DNA from: Bacteroides sp. 214 | GTDB taxonomy: Bacteria; Bacteroidota; Bacteroidia; Bacteroidales; Bacteroidaceae | NCBI RefSeq assembly: GCF_010501015.1 | Contig: NZ_QVML01000008.1 | Location: forward strand, 21,841 to 85,840 | Direction: 5' to 3' | Length of the DNA: 64,000 nucleotides | In this document: positions 63,957-64,000 of the stretch, piece by piece | Layout: each line of letters starts with the position of its first letter | Numbering within the stretch: position 1 is the stretch's first letter | Program-made: the position numbers and the translations under genes | The notes under the pieces: model-generated | Database searches by the model: none | The model's input: only the letters and a program-made list of their open reading frames with translations | Told to the model about the DNA's origin: nothing

Positions 63957-64000
63957 TAGGGTTAAGTACTCTCCGGAAACGCATTTTTAACATTTCCCTG

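Overview
This 64 kb window is a chromosomal segment of a member of the phylum Bacteroidota, most likely the order Bacteroidales. The evidence is a SusC/SusD pair, promoters of the Bacteroidetes type (a TAnnTTTG -7 box, often with TTG about 19 bases upstream), an almost complete lack of Shine-Dalgarno sequences, DUF3467 and PG0541-type genes, and the gene order of a Porphyromonas-like histidine-degradation operon. Base composition is AT-rich. I cannot name the genus. I saw no tRNA, rRNA, insertion sequence, prophage or CRISPR array.

Layout. 1-6.6 kb: rubredoxin (minus strand), then a hybrid histidine kinase, a calcium-type P-type ATPase, a HAD phosphatase and RibF in one tight plus-strand run. 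6.6-8 kb: a composite repeat element and an exported HEAT-repeat protein (minus). 8-26.5 kb: DUF3467 followed by the fused str/S10/spc/alpha ribosomal cluster from rpsL to rplQ, with fusA, secY, map, infA and rpoA, ending in a clear terminator. 26.6-30.2 kb: two small unknown membrane or exported proteins, a membrane-anchored MutS-family ATPase (minus) and an exported unknown. 30.3-36.7 kb: the operon hutU-ftcD-hutI-cyclodeaminase-hutH, which degrades histidine to glutamate and passes the formimino group to tetrahydrofolate. 36.8-43 kb: a second copy of the composite repeat and a SusC/SusD pair. 43-46 kb: a lipoprotein/beta-barrel pair and a FucO-like lactaldehyde reductase. 46-53 kb: a TetR-regulated RND efflux operon (TolC, MFP, RND, PG0541-type protein). 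53-56.7 kb: SGNH-SGNH-MBOAT, a probable cell-surface O-acetylation system. 57-61.2 kb: beta-barrel, TonB-dependent receptor and DUF4249 lipoprotein. 61.2-63.5 kb: a GH20 beta-hexosaminidase (minus). The right edge holds another repeat array and a long hairpin.

The most unusual signal is non-coding. At least five intergenic sites carry degenerate tandem arrays whose unit sequences differ between families (CAGTCAG-type, CCATAG-type, GTGCCAAC/TGGCAC palindromes) but whose period is exactly 22 bp in every case I counted. Two sites join a CAGTCAG array, a CCATAG array and a shared head with GTCTTCAC inverted repeats into one element of about 370-390 bp. Other points of interest are a structured leader in front of rpsD, a probable S7 leader in front of rpsG, terminator-like hairpins inside the ribosomal cluster, a promoter lying inside a terminator loop upstream of fucO, and a sensor kinase whose receiver domain has lost its phospho-acceptor aspartate.
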